The notes: a model not told the origin generated them from the sequence alone. Positions 18,480-27,377 are shown, counted from the stretch's first letter. The stretch is DNA of 64,000 nt from Pseudomonas entomophila L48 (GCF_000026105.1 NC_008027.1:3362501-3426500); one strand, 5' to 3'. Translations and numbers: made by a program.

Positions 18480-20648
18480 ATGCGTTATCTGCCCCTGCTT
18501 GCGCCTATCACCCTCCCCCTGCTCACACTGCCACTGCTCGCTCACGCCCAGACCCTGACGGTTTCACCGGGCGACAACCTGGGCGCGGTGGTGCAGACCG
18601 AAGCCATCGACGACGTCATCATGACGGGCGGAACCGTCGACTCCCTCAACCAGCGTGATGGCTACGACACGTTCAAGATGACCGGCGGGCATATCAAAGG
18701 TGTCTTCGAGAATGGTGACTCGGCCAGATTCGAAGGTGGCACGATTGGACGGGTGGACCTCAATCTCGCCAACAACGTATTCATCATGTCCCAGGACACG
18801 GCAGTTGACACTCGCATCGAGGGCGACCTGCTGAGTGAACGTGGCGACGACACGTTCACCCTCCGTGGCGGCAGCATCGGCGGCCGGGTCTACACCGGCT
18901 CCGGCGACGACCGAGTAACCGTCAGCGGCCTCGGCGGCAAGACCCAGCTCACACGCCTCGACGGTGGCGCCGGCAATGACAGCCTGGTCTTCCAGGGCAG
19001 CCAGCTCAGCACAGGCACCGACTACACCTACTGGGAGGTGATCTGGCTCAACGACAACAGCCATCTACGCCTCGATGACACCCTCACCCTGGGTGACGGC
19101 ACCAGCGCCACTGGAATACTCACCATCGACGCCAGCAGCACACTGTCTTCACGGCAAGGCATGGTAGCGGCATTCATCCCTGGCCAGAAAATCACCGTAC
19201 GCAACGCAGGACTGATCGACCTGAGCACAGGCAACGATGCCCAAGGGCGCCTCACCCTGAACGGCGACTACCTCGGCGACAACGGCACGCTGAAACTCAA
19301 GAGTGTGCTGGCGGGTGACGAGGCGGCCTCCGACCGCCTCGTGGTAAGCCTGGGCAGCATTTCCGGCAGCACCAACCTGCAGGTCGACAATCTCGGCGGT
19401 GCAGGCGCAGCCACGGCGCGCAACGGCATCCAGGTGGTGGAGGCCCGCGAGGGCGCTACCAGCGGCGACACGGCCTTCGTCCAGACCCAGACGCTTTCGG
19501 CCGGTGCCTACGACTATCGCCTGTTCAAAGGTGGCGTGACCGCTGGCAGCGAAAACAACTGGTACTTGCGCTCCACCCTGGTGGCGCCGCCGCCAGCCAG
19601 TGCGGGTGAGCCAACCATTCAAGTTCCGATTGCCGCGCCTGCCCCAGGCCTGGATGCGCTTCCCACGCCAATCCCTGGCCGGAACCTTCCCTTGTATCGC
19701 CCCGAAGTGCCGGTCTATGCCTCAGCTGCCCGGGGCGCCGCGATCATCACTCGGCAGGCCCTGGGCACCTTTCACCAACGCCAGGGTGACCAACACCTGC
19801 TCGCCGGCAATGGCGCGCTGCCCGCAAGCTGGGGCCAAGCCTACGGTGGTCACCTGCGCCAACAGTGGAGCGGCACGGTCAGCCCAAGCCTGGATGGCAA
19901 CCTGCATGGATTCAAGGTGGGCCAGGACCTATATGCTCATGCCAGCGACAGTGGCTATCGCCAGCACATGGGCCTGTATCTCGGCCACAGCCGATTGGAT
20001 GCCGACGTCAAGGGTTTCGCCCTGGCGGTAAAAGATCGCCGTGTCGGCGACCTGAAACTCGATGGCGACAGTGTCGGCGCCTACTGGAGCCTTGTCGGGC
20101 CGCAGCGCTGGTACCTCGACAGTGTGCTCCAATACACCCGCTTCGACGGCCGCGCCCGCTCCGATCGTGGCGGCAAGCTCGATATCGATGGCCATGCCTG
20201 GGCGGCCTCGGTCGAAACGGGCTATCCCATCGCCTTGTCACATCAGTGGACGCTGGAGCCCCAAGCCCAGCTGATTGTCCAGAAGACCGCGCTGGACAGC
20301 GCCAGCGACAGCGTCTCGCACGTCAGCCACGATGCCCAGGTCGAATTCACCGGTCGCCTGGGCGTGCGCCTGGAGGGTGCTTTCGAGCATCTGGGTGTGC
20401 GCCTGCTGCAGCCCTATGTCCAGCTCGACCTGTGGCATGGGGACGGTGGCCGCGACACCCTGACCTTCAACCATGCGGACAGGATCAAGACCGACTACCG
20501 CTACACCTCGCTGCAACTCGAAGCTGGCCTGGTCGCCCAGATCAGCGATGCGCTGAGCCTGCACGGCGCAGTGCTGTACAGCGGCAACCTCGACAGCCGC
20601 CAGCAGGAAGCCAGCGGCGTGAACCTGGGGGTACGCTGGCAGTTCTAG
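18480..20648 (+). CDS. Autotransporter with C-terminal outer-membrane beta-barrel
   Basis: Type Va secretion protein, 722 aa. A signal peptide (MRYLPLLAPITLPLLTLPLLAHA) is followed by a passenger of about 400 residues with pertactin-like, Gly/Asp-rich beta-helix repeats (GGTVDSL, GGHIKGV, GGTIGRVDL, GGSIGGRV). A Pro-rich linker spans about 390-425. The autotransporter beta-barrel begins about 455 (SWGQAYGGHLRQQWSG) and ends GVNLGVRWQF, with the obligatory terminal Phe. The ribosome-binding site CGGAGA lies about 8 nt before the ATG. No protease or lipase catalytic motif is visible in the passenger, so adhesion is the default guess. Its 3' end overlaps the convergent LysE gene by 4 bp. Confidence 0.92.
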   Translation: MRYLPLLAPITLPLLTLPLLAHAQTLTVSPGDNLGAVVQTEAIDDVIMTGGTVDSLNQRDGYDTFKMTGGHIKGVFENGDSARFEGGTIGRVDLNLANNVFIMSQDTAVDTRIEGDLLSERGDDTFTLRGGSIGGRVYTGSGDDRVTVSGLGGKTQLTRLDGGAGNDSLVFQGSQLSTGTDYTYWEVIWLNDNSHLRLDDTLTLGDGTSATGILTIDASSTLSSRQGMVAAFIPGQKITVRNAGLIDLSTGNDAQGRLTLNGDYLGDNGTLKLKSVLAGDEAASDRLVVSLGSISGSTNLQVDNLGGAGAATARNGIQVVEAREGATSGDTAFVQTQTLSAGAYDYRLFKGGVTAGSENNWYLRSTLVAPPPASAGEPTIQVPIAAPAPGLDALPTPIPGRNLPLYRPEVPVYASAARGAAIITRQALGTFHQRQGDQHLLAGNGALPASWGQAYGGHLRQQWSGTVSPSLDGNLHGFKVGQDLYAHASDSGYRQHMGLYLGHSRLDADVKGFALAVKDRRVGDLKLDGDSVGAYWSLVGPQRWYLDSVLQYTRFDGRARSDRGGKLDIDGHAWAASVETGYPIALSHQWTLEPQAQLIVQKTALDSASDSVSHVSHDAQVEFTGRLGVRLEGAFEHLGVRLLQPYVQLDLWHGDGGRDTLTFNHADRIKTDYRYTSLQLEAGLVAQISDALSLHGAVLYSGNLDSRQQEASGVNLGVRWQF

Positions 20649-21268
20649 CGACGGGCAGCCAGCAACCCAAGCCCGGCAGCACCCAGCAGCGAAGCACTGA
20701 CACGATTGAACACCCGGCGCGGCCCCGGGCGCTCGAACCAGCGCTGCAGGTAGGCGCCCAGCCCTGCGTAGATCGCGATGGCCGCCCATTCCAGCAGCAG
20801 GAACAGCACGCCCAATTGCAGGAACTGCTCGCTGACCGGCGTGGCGCCGCCTACGGTGACGAACTGCGGCAGGAAAGCGGTGAAGATCAGGATCGCCTTT
20901 GGATTGCCGGCCGCCACCCAGAACTCCTGGCGTGCCAGTTTCCAAGTGCCGCGCGGCTGATCCCCCGCCACCTGCGCCTCGCCCACCGGCGCCCGCCACA
21001 GTTGCCAGGCGATATAGAACAGGTAGCCCGCGCCCAGCACCTTGATCGCCAGGAACAGGTATTCGCTGGTGTGCAGCACCACCGCCAGGCCCATGGCGGC
21101 CAGGGCGATCATCCCGCTGAACGCCAGCAGCCGGCCGCCACCGGCCACGCAAGCGGTGCGCAGGCCATAGCGGCTGGCATTGTGCAGGGACAGCAGGTTG
21201 TTCGGCCCTGGGGCCATGTTCAGGGCAAAGCAGGCAGGGATGAACAGCAACAGGCTCGACAGGTCCAT
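20645..21268 (-). CDS. LysE-family amino acid exporter (RhtB-like)
   Basis: A 207-aa inner-membrane exporter with about six hydrophobic segments and the family signature MAPGPNNLLSLHNASRYG near residues 18-35. WVAAGNPKAILIFTAFLPQF near 117 is the second conserved block. AAGGAGAAGAAGA precedes the ATG. The substrate is not predictable beyond amino acids and related metabolites. The divergent AraC regulator 134 bp away is the likely controller. Confidence 0.92.
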   Translation of the reverse strand: MDLSSLLLFIPACFALNMAPGPNNLLSLHNASRYGLRTACVAGGGRLLAFSGMIALAAMGLAVVLHTSEYLFLAIKVLGAGYLFYIAWQLWRAPVGEAQVAGDQPRGTWKLARQEFWVAAGNPKAILIFTAFLPQFVTVGGATPVSEQFLQLGVLFLLLEWAAIAIYAGLGAYLQRWFERPGPRRVFNRVSASLLGAAGLGLLAARR

Positions 21269-21402
21269 TCTTCTTCTCCTTCAAGGACCCGTGCAGCGTC
21301 GCGCCGCCCCGTGCTTGGGTCAAGCACAGTCGCCCGGCAAATGGCCGCAACAGTCGCCAGCGATTACACTGCTGCCGTCTGCGGATACCCCTGGCCCTTG
21401 CC

Positions 21403-22218
21403 ATGTCTTCTTCAAGCAGTGAAATCTGGCACGACCCGGCCCTGCCCCATGTCGAGAGCCGGCGCGCCTGCCACAGCCGCGCCTGCTACAAGGCCCACAG
21501 CCATCCGACCTTTTCCATCGGCGCGGTGGATGCTGGTTGCAGCCGCTTTACCGGCGCCGGAGTAGGTGAAGTGCGCCTTACGCCCGGCACCCTGGTGCTG
21601 GTCCCGGCGCAGCGGGTGCATGCCTGTAACCCAGAACCTGGCCAGGCCTGGAGCTACCAGATGCTGCACCTGGACGCCGACTGGCTGCGCGGCTTGCGCC
21701 TGGAGTCCGGGGTCGCCGCTGGCGAGCCTGGGGCGCCGGCGCGGATCAGTGTTTCACGGGGGCTTTATCGGCAGTTCTGCGCGCTCAATGCACTGCTGTT
21801 TTCACCCGCCGCGCCAATCGAGAAGGACGCGGCGTTGGTGACGTTCATCGGCGACCACGATTTCTCCGGGCATCCTGCGTTACGACCAGCCCCGCCGCTA
21901 CCGCCCTCGATCCTGCAGGAGCTGGTCGCGCGTGTCGATGACGACGACCTGGCGACATTGAACCTTGACCGCCTGGCGCAACAGGCGCAGTTGGGGCGTT
22001 ACCAACTGATCCGCGCGTTCGCCGCCGCCACCGGCATGACACCCCACGCGTACCTGCTCAATGCGCGGGTGAGCAAGGCGCGCCAGTTGCTGCGCCAGGG
22101 GCACGGGTTGGCGGAGGTTGCCTATAAGCTGGGGTTCGCCGACCAGAGTCACTTCCAAAGGGTGTTCAAGGCCCACGCGGGAGTGACACCCGGCGCCTAC
22201 CGCCGCGCGCATCTGTAG
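21403..22218 (+). CDS. AraC-family transcriptional regulator with cupin domain
   Basis: A 271-aa regulator. The N-terminal half is an AraC-type cupin arm (HSRACYKAHSHPTFSIGAVDAG, with LTPGTLVLVPAQRVHACNP). Residues 165-271 carry two HTH motifs (LNLDRLAQQAQLGRYQLIRAF and GLAEVAYKLGFADQSHFQRVF). It is divergent from the LysE exporter at 20645, which it probably regulates in response to the exported compound, as is common for this pair. Its TAG stop is supplied by a REP element (TGTAGG). Confidence 0.93.
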   Translation: MSSSSSEIWHDPALPHVESRRACHSRACYKAHSHPTFSIGAVDAGCSRFTGAGVGEVRLTPGTLVLVPAQRVHACNPEPGQAWSYQMLHLDADWLRGLRLESGVAAGEPGAPARISVSRGLYRQFCALNALLFSPAAPIEKDAALVTFIGDHDFSGHPALRPAPPLPPSILQELVARVDDDDLATLNLDRLAQQAQLGRYQLIRAFAAATGMTPHAYLLNARVSKARQLLRQGHGLAEVAYKLGFADQSHFQRVFKAHAGVTPGAYRRAHL

Positions 22219-22288
22219 GAGCCAGCCTTGCAGGCGAACGCCTGCCACCACCTTGCAATGCCTTTCGCCAGCAAGGCTGGCTCCTACA
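22214..22288. repeat. REP pair, AGCCTTGC subtype
   Basis: TGTAGGAGCCAGCCTTGC and its complement GCAAGGCTGGCTCCTACA flank 39 nt. The left arm contributes the stop codon of the AraC gene. The pair separates it from the next LysE gene. Confidence 0.88.
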
Positions 22289-22373
22289 GGTATCGGGCGG
22301 GTGCAATTTTCTTCAATACCCCGTGAAAGGCTATCGACAGACTACGGTTTTCCCTACACACGAAAACCGTCCC

Positions 22374-22994
22374 ATGGAACAGTTCCTGCTCATCGCCACC
22401 GCCCACTTCCTCGCCCTGCTCTCCCCCGGCCCGGACTTCTTCCTGGTCGCCCGCACGTCGGTCAACGCCGGTTGGCGCGTGGCCAGCGGCGCCTGCCTGG
22501 GTATCGCCCTGGCCAATGGCCTGTTCATCTGCATGGCCTTCGCCGGAGTGTCCATCCTGCACGATGGCAGCGTGTTGTTCATGGCCCTGCAACTGGCAGG
22601 CTGCGGATACCTGATCTACATCGGGCAACGGTTCCTGAGGCATGCCGGGCATGGCAGCCTGGCCAGTGCGCAAAGCACTGGCGCGGGGTCACCCGGCGGT
22701 TGGTTTGCCAGCCTGGGCATGGGCTTCGCCTCGGGCGTTCTCAACCCGAAGAACGCGCTGTTCTATGCCAGCCTGGCAAGCCTGGTCGCCAGCGCAGGGG
22801 CCTGGGTAAAGTTCGGCTACGGGCTCTGGATGTTCAGTCTCGTCCTGGCCTGGGATCTGTTGGTCGCCCTGGCAATCGGCAACCCGCGGGTGCTGCAACG
22901 GTTTGCCCGGGTGCTGCCGTGGCTGGAGCGGGCTTCAGGGATGATGCTGATCCTGCTGGCAGGTGGCGTGCTCATTCACTTGGCATGGGGTTGA
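22374..22994 (+). CDS. LysE-family exporter, second copy
   Basis: A 206-aa membrane exporter of the LysE/RhtB family, with LLSPGPDFFLVARTSVNAGWR near residues 15-35 and GVLNPKNALFYASL near 120. Six predicted helices run the length of the protein. The start at 22374 is chosen because the family begins with the first hydrophobic helix (EQFLLIATAHFLALL); the ribosome-binding site there is poor. It shares only family-level similarity with the exporter at 20645. Its 3' end overlaps the convergent phosphatase gene by 23 bp. Confidence 0.9.
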   Translation: MEQFLLIATAHFLALLSPGPDFFLVARTSVNAGWRVASGACLGIALANGLFICMAFAGVSILHDGSVLFMALQLAGCGYLIYIGQRFLRHAGHGSLASAQSTGAGSPGGWFASLGMGFASGVLNPKNALFYASLASLVASAGAWVKFGYGLWMFSLVLAWDLLVALAIGNPRVLQRFARVLPWLERASGMMLILLAGGVLIHLAWG

Positions 22995-23667
22995 TCAGTG
23001 TCAGCGATGCGAGGTCGAGCAAGCTGAAGTGGCCACTGCCCCAGCCACCCGTATCGAGGTGCCAGACGTTACCGAGCACTTTCATCCTGAGCAACGGTGT
23101 ATGCCCGACCACCAAGGCACGCAGGCCTTCGACCAGATGCTCGTCGCCTTCCCTCAGGCGCCGCCGCGACCACTGGCAGATCTCCCGCACTTCAGGATCG
23201 TCATCGTTGCGCAGGCTTTCCTTGAGCGCCGCCCAATCACTGAACGGGCTGTCCGCATGCAGCAGGCCGATCGGCCCGTGATAGGTTTCGACCTCCAGCG
23301 CGATGGGCATCGTCAGGAAGGCATCCACGAAAGGCTGCTGCTCATGCTCCGGCAGGTCGATAAACCAGCCGCCCCCCGCCGCACGGTACATGTCCAGGTC
23401 CACCCGGCCGCCGTACAGGTGGTTGATCGCCAGTGTCTCGTGGTTGCCCTGCACCGCATGGAACCAGGGCTCGGCCAGCCATTCCAGGGCTTTCTCGCTG
23501 TCCGGCCCACGGTCGACCAGGTCGCCCACGCTGAACAGGCGATCGACTCGCGGATCGAAACCCACATCCTCCAGGCAGGCTTGCAAGCGCTGGAAATGCC
23601 CGTGGATATCGCCCACGGCCAAGTCGCGCCCGCGGGTGTTGGCGGCTATCCGCCGGTAACGGCTCAT
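22972..23667 (-). CDS. Calcineurin-like metallophosphatase (PrpA/ApaH type)
   Basis: A 231-aa cytoplasmic phosphoprotein phosphatase of the PPP family. The metal-binding motifs are in order: GDIHGH near residue 19, GDLVDRGPDS near 47, GNHE near 75 and VVGHTPL near 187. The length fits the PrpA/PrpB serine-threonine phosphatase group rather than the longer ApaH. The substrate could be phosphoprotein or dinucleoside polyphosphate. It is divergent from the DUF3016 gene (74 bp gap). Confidence 0.9.
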   Translation of the reverse strand: MSRYRRIAANTRGRDLAVGDIHGHFQRLQACLEDVGFDPRVDRLFSVGDLVDRGPDSEKALEWLAEPWFHAVQGNHETLAINHLYGGRVDLDMYRAAGGGWFIDLPEHEQQPFVDAFLTMPIALEVETYHGPIGLLHADSPFSDWAALKESLRNDDDPEVREICQWSRRRLREGDEHLVEGLRALVVGHTPLLRMKVLGNVWHLDTGGWGSGHFSLLDLASLTLINPMPSE

Positions 23668-23741
23668 TGCATCGTCCTCTGCGGCGTCCCCGGCACAGGC
23701 GTAAAATGGGCGGGCAGATCATCCACACCCGGAGGTGCAGC

Positions 23742-24254
23742 ATGCGTACCCCCCTGGCCTGTGCCGTACTGATGGTGCTGGCATTTGACAGCATGGCACA
23801 GGGCACCCCGGCCGCACAGGTCGACGTTCAATTCGAACACCCGGAGAACTTCCGCGATGCCAGCCTCGACAGCGCAGGCTACGAGCGCGGCGCCGAGACC
23901 CAGGTGATGCAGGCCATCACCGCACACCTGCAGAAACTCGGCCAGCGCTACCTGCAGCCAGGCCAACAGCTGGTCATCGACATCCGCGACATCGACCTGG
24001 CGGGGCGTTTCGAGCCCTGGCACAGCCAGGCCTACGAGGTGCGCTTCATGCGCGACATCACCTGGCCCAGCATCGACCTGGTCTATACCCTGACCCAACC
24101 CGGCCACCCCGCCGTTCAGGCGCAGGAACACCTGAGCGACAAGATGTACCTCAGCCGCCCCGGCCGCCAGGCCAGCGGTGATCGCCTGTTCACCGAGAAG
24201 GCCATGCTCAGCGATTGGTTCCGCCAGCGCTTCGCCCAGTTGCCGCCGTCCTGA
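23742..24254 (+). CDS. Exported DUF3016 protein
   Basis: A 170-aa protein of unknown function with a signal peptide (MRTPLACAVLMVLAFDSMAQ). The mature part has the family pattern VDVQFEHPENFRDAS, then an alpha-helical stretch, then DIRDIDLAGRFEPW and DITWPSIDLVYTL. GGAGG lies 6 nt before the ATG at 23742. It is periplasmic by prediction. It ends 2 bp before the convergent DUF2867 gene. Confidence 0.88.
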   Translation: MRTPLACAVLMVLAFDSMAQGTPAAQVDVQFEHPENFRDASLDSAGYERGAETQVMQAITAHLQKLGQRYLQPGQQLVIDIRDIDLAGRFEPWHSQAYEVRFMRDITWPSIDLVYTLTQPGHPAVQAQEHLSDKMYLSRPGRQASGDRLFTEKAMLSDWFRQRFAQLPPS

Positions 24255-24256
24255 AC

Positions 24257-24766
24257 TCAATCGCGCAGGCGGGCCAGCGCCAGCGGTGCGATCAGCCTGT
24301 GGAACGGCGCCACTGGCAGCATGTACAACCGGCCCAGCAGGTTATGGGTGCGCACCACCGTGCTCACCAGTACCAGGCACCGGCCGTTGCTTGCGGGGCG
24401 TCGCGTGAGGGCGATGTGCACATCCAGGTGGCGGTCGCAATCGGCCAGCAACACTTCGTCCTCGGTGCTGGCCAACAGCGTGAAGATGCCCACCCGGTCC
24501 CCAGGCCGGTAGCTGCCAGGCGGGCGAGCAGGATCAATGGCGGTCAGCCGCCCCAGGTCCTTGAGCCCGAACAGCCCGACCAGGCGATTGCGCAGCACCA
24601 TGAGCGCGTCGATCCAGCCGGGCATGCCGGCCATCAGCCGCAGGAAGTGGGCCATGGCGGGTTGGTGCGGGCCGGCCAGCTCGATCGCCCGGCAATGGCG
24701 GAACCCTGCCCGCTGGGCGTGCTCGGCGATCAGGGAGTCTGTCGGAATCGGTGCGGCGTGGCTCAT
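24257..24766 (-). CDS. DUF2867 domain protein
   Basis: A 169-aa cytoplasmic protein of unknown function. ATG 24766 is preferred because AAGGAG sits 6 nt ahead; an in-frame ATG two codons earlier abuts that site. The body has the DUF2867 pattern: a Trp-Ile-Asp-Ala-Leu-Met-X-Leu-Arg helix near residue 55, the GIFTLLASTEDEVLLADCDRHLD strand pair near 95-117 and a closing LLGRLYMLPVAPFHRLIAP. The family is often attached to NAD(P)-dependent SDR domains, and here it is a stand-alone module. Confidence 0.85.
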   Translation of the reverse strand: MSHAAPIPTDSLIAEHAQRAGFRHCRAIELAGPHQPAMAHFLRLMAGMPGWIDALMVLRNRLVGLFGLKDLGRLTAIDPARPPGSYRPGDRVGIFTLLASTEDEVLLADCDRHLDVHIALTRRPASNGRCLVLVSTVVRTHNLLGRLYMLPVAPFHRLIAPLALARLRD

Positions 24767-24865
24767 CGTCATCTCCTTCCATGAAATCGACGCCCTCCCG
24801 CTGGTGAGGGCGGACGGCTCGATTGTATGCTCCGTGCACGAACCTGCGCCAAGGATGGAGTCGAC

Positions 24866-25108
24866 ATGAAGTACCTGATACTGGCCCTGGGCAGCTATGC
24901 CTCCAGCTACTACCTGGTGGGGCTGCTGATCCGCGGACGCCTGGCGGACATCGTCGAAGGCCTGCGCCATCGCCCTGAAGGCCCGCCTCCTGGCCAATAC
25001 CTGCGTGAGGTCCAGGCCCATGCCCGCCGCGCCCATCGCCACTACGGCCTGTCCGCGGGGACGCTGCTTGCCGTCGTGCTGGGGTTGCTCTGCGCCTGGC
25101 TCGGCTGA
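24866..25108 (+). CDS. Small membrane protein (80 aa)
   Basis: An 80-residue protein with hydrophobic segments at both ends (about 3-22 and 62-79). A basic, His/Arg-rich middle (EVQAHARRAHRHYG) lies between them. GGATGGAG precedes the ATG. No family recognised. It ends 4 bp before the convergent ogt gene. Confidence 0.7.
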   Translation: MKYLILALGSYASSYYLVGLLIRGRLADIVEGLRHRPEGPPPGQYLREVQAHARRAHRHYGLSAGTLLAVVLGLLCAWLG

Positions 25109-25112
25109 ACCT

Positions 25113-25613
25113 TCAGAAATCCAGCGCCAGGCTCTGGCGCCCCTCCAGCGCCAGCAGAAACTGCTTGGCCGGCAGCCCGCCCGCGAAGCCGGTGAGGCTG
25201 CCGGACGCGCCGATCACCCGGTGGCACGGGGCGATGATCGAGATCGGGTTGCGCCCGTTGGCCGCGCCAACCGCCCGCACCGCGTCGGGGTTGCCGATCT
25301 GCCGGGCGATGTCGCTGTAGCTGCGGGTCTCGCCGAAGGGGATGGTCAGCAGCGCCGCCCACACCTGGCGCTGGAATTCGGTGCCGGCAAAATCCAGGTC
25401 CAGCTCGAAGTGCTGCCGCGTGCCAGCGAAGTACTCGCCCAGTTGACGGGCGGTTTCGCGCAGCACGGGGTGATGATCATCGCGGTGCAACTCGCCCAGC
25501 CGCACACGGTTTTCGCGCTCGTGCTCCCAGAGCACGGCGGCCAGGCGCTCGCCCCGGGCCACCAGGGTCAGGGTGCCGACGGGAGAAGACTGCAGCGTGA
25601 AAGCGTTCGACAT
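25113..25613 (-). CDS. ogt: Methylated-DNA-protein-cysteine S-methyltransferase
   Basis: DNA-repair suicide enzyme that removes alkyl groups from O6-alkylguanine and O4-alkylthymine. In the 166-aa chain the acceptor cysteine lies in IAPCHRVIG near residue 130. The Arg-finger/HTH region IPFGETRSYSDIARQIG, the hinge AVGAANGRNP and the C-terminal GFAGGLPAKQFLLALE are canonical. It lacks the Ada N-terminal zinc domain, so it is the stand-alone Ogt form. Confidence 0.95.
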   Translation of the reverse strand: MSNAFTLQSSPVGTLTLVARGERLAAVLWEHERENRVRLGELHRDDHHPVLRETARQLGEYFAGTRQHFELDLDFAGTEFQRQVWAALLTIPFGETRSYSDIARQIGNPDAVRAVGAANGRNPISIIAPCHRVIGASGSLTGFAGGLPAKQFLLALEGRQSLALDF

Positions 25614-25733
25614 GGCGGGCTCCTGCCGTGAAAGCGAAGGCTCACTCTACCCATCCCTTCGCGGCGGCGCATCCGCTTTCTTGCCCACTGGTCATGCCTG
25701 GACCAAAGCTCGGCCCAGGCACGAAGCAGTGGG

Positions 25734-26114
25734 CTAGGCCCGCGAACACATGAGCGCAGCGTCGAGCAGACGCCCCTTGTCGTACCAGGCATCACGCTGG
25801 TAGGCGAGGAACTTGTATTGCCCATCCACCTGCTGCATCTCGACCAGGCCAGAGGCTTTGCGGGGGTCGGTACTGTCGACGAAAAGCTCAACCGTGCCGT
25901 TGCTTTGCAGCAGGTAGGTCTTCGCACCACCTTGCAACTCACCTTGCACGCAACCCAGGTATTGCGGCGGGTTCCTTGCCGTCATGCCGGACGTGTAGTC
26001 ATGCCCCGCGCGAACATCCGTGTTGTTCGCGCAACCGCCTAGCAACAGGCTGCAAGCACTGGCCAGCACCAGTAACGTGAAAGCCGCCTTCGACCGCTTG
26101 ATTGAGCATTTCAT
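25734..26114 (-). CDS. Small lipoprotein of unknown function
   Basis: A 126-aa precursor with a basic n-region (KCSIKRSK), a hydrophobic core and lipobox LLGGC, giving a mature lipoprotein of about 100 residues. The mature part (YLGCVQGELQGGAKTYLLQSNGTVELFVDS) is probably a small beta-fold with two cysteines outside the lipobox. I do not recognise a named family. There is a 665-bp gene-poor gap upstream. Confidence 0.8.
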   Translation of the reverse strand: MKCSIKRSKAAFTLLVLASACSLLLGGCANNTDVRAGHDYTSGMTARNPPQYLGCVQGELQGGAKTYLLQSNGTVELFVDSTDPRKASGLVEMQQVDGQYKFLAYQRDAWYDKGRLLDAALMCSRA

Positions 26115-26779
26115 GCAACACCTTCCGATCCCCCGCCGAGAAACGTTGGAAAGCTGCGGACTGACCCTTTTTAGTTATGAAATCGCGCTAGACACCCAGA
26201 TGCTACGCTAGCTAACTATTTTAGCCGCACCCGGTCGACACGCTATGCGGGTTGGCTATAGCCATCGAGTGGTTTGGTGAGTTCGCAGGCATGGGCGCCC
26301 CTGCGTGGCAGCCCTTCGTTCACATGGGCCGGACCGCTGGTCTGCCATGCCACTCGGGACAGCGAAACAGGCGTCTACTGAGGGGCAGTCCCTGTGACAC
26401 AACCAAGAAGACACCCATGAGGTGCACGCCCATGAAACACCTCCATAAGTTGGTGCAGCAACGTCGTCGACAGTTGCACGTACATATGTCGCCCAGCGGG
26501 TTGCAATCGGCTCCGGACGAAGGCTGGGCCATGTCGGCACGCAGTGCCCCAGCACAGGAAGCTCGCAAGGTCATGGACGGAAGACGTGCACGTGAAGCGC
26601 TCGACCTTGGGCTGAACAACGTAGCCAACCTGCACGCCGCTCCAGTAACCACTCGGAAGGTAAAAGGTACGGCCGCGCTACAGACCTGAGCGTGATGCCG
26701 TCAGGTTCTTTGTTGTCAATAAGTACCCCAGGCTTGCTATCGTAGCGCCCCTGAACCTGACAGCATGGAAGCAGCACGC
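26115..26779. other. Gene-poor 665-bp gap
   Basis: No recognisable gene. Overlapping small ORFs exist on both strands without convincing codon bias. The only one with a plausible ribosome-binding site is the 85-codon ORF at 26432. The stretch around 26120-26260 is AT-richer and probably carries the promoter of the lipoprotein gene. Confidence 0.5.
26432..26689 (+). CDS. Doubtful 85-aa orphan ORF
   Basis: It opens at ATG 26432, preceded by ATGAGG 10 nt upstream, and encodes a basic, Arg/Gln/His-rich N-terminus (KHLHKLVQQRRRQLHVHM). There is no signal peptide, membrane segment or recognised family. Third-position GC is only moderate. It may be a gene remnant or noncoding. Confidence 0.25.
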   Translation: MKHLHKLVQQRRRQLHVHMSPSGLQSAPDEGWAMSARSAPAQEARKVMDGRRAREALDLGLNNVANLHAAPVTTRKVKGTAALQT

Positions 26780-27106
26780 ATGGCGGCATGGAAAACCCTG
26801 GTCTTTGCCCTCCTGGCAACGATCAGCGCACAGGGTTTTGCGGATGAAAAAAAGGGCACGTATGAAGGTGTCATGTTACTGATCACCATCCTCCCTTTCA
26901 CACCCTTTACCGCCACCACCGGACTTTCCGAAATGGCGAAGGACAACTTCAAGCCCGCCAAGGACGATGCACTCACCTTCATTGGCTCAGGGGGCAAGAT
27001 CCGCGGGGCGCAGTTCGAGCAGGCCGTTCGTTACTATCACGCAGCCTACGACCCTGCGCCCATGACGGATGATCAGCTGGCCCTCGCGATAGTGACGACA
27101 TTCTGA
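26780..27106 (+). CDS. Exported DUF2388 (TIGR02448) protein
   Basis: A 108-aa secreted or periplasmic protein of a small family largely confined to pseudomonads. It has a signal peptide (MAAWKTLVFALLATISAQGFA). The family-defining stretch DDALTFIGSGGKIRGAQFEQAV follows, with a C-terminal helix ending DDQLALAIVTTF. The start at 26780 is favoured because GGAAG lies 8 nt ahead; ATG 26765 has none. The function is unknown. It is 12 bp from the convergent His-rich lipoprotein gene. Confidence 0.82.
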   Translation: MAAWKTLVFALLATISAQGFADEKKGTYEGVMLLITILPFTPFTATTGLSEMAKDNFKPAKDDALTFIGSGGKIRGAQFEQAVRYYHAAYDPAPMTDDQLALAIVTTF

Positions 27107-27118
27107 GACTTTTCGGGG

Positions 27119-27259
27119 TCAGTACCGACGGTACTCCTGGCCATGATGATCGCCATCGTAGTAATGCCGGTGATGCCCGCCATCGTGCCAGTAAGGCCAG
27201 CAGCCACTGAGCAGCAACACACCACACACTGCAACGGCCCAAGCGGTCGTTCGTTTCAT
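27119..27259 (-). CDS. Small histidine-rich lipoprotein (46 aa)
   Basis: The ATG at 27259 has a perfect AGGAGG ribosome-binding site 7 nt ahead. The product starts MKRTTAWAVAVCGVLLLSGC, a textbook lipoprotein signal with lipobox LLSGC, leaving a mature peptide of only 27 residues. That peptide contains five His in HDGGHHRHYYDGDHHG, several Tyr and acidic residues, and ends EYRRY. Such a tail could bind Zn, Cu or Ni, which is inference. The gene ends at 27119, 12 bp from the convergent DUF2388 gene. It is short enough to be missed by gene callers. Confidence 0.8.
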   Translation of the reverse strand: MKRTTAWAVAVCGVLLLSGCWPYWHDGGHHRHYYDGDHHGQEYRRY

Positions 27260-27377
27260 CTGAATACCTCCTGCCTGGCAAAGTCAGGCCTTGCTCAGGT
27301 TTGACCCCGCGCAGACAGGAGGTTCAGGCATGGCCTAGGCTTTCATCAAGCGCTTCATGATAAGCGATGGACCAGGC

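Noticed and set aside
26320-26652. 110-codon minus-strand ORF in the 26 kb gap
   Set aside because: Cys/Arg-rich, no ribosome-binding site, overlaps other equally weak frames; not distinguishable from chance.
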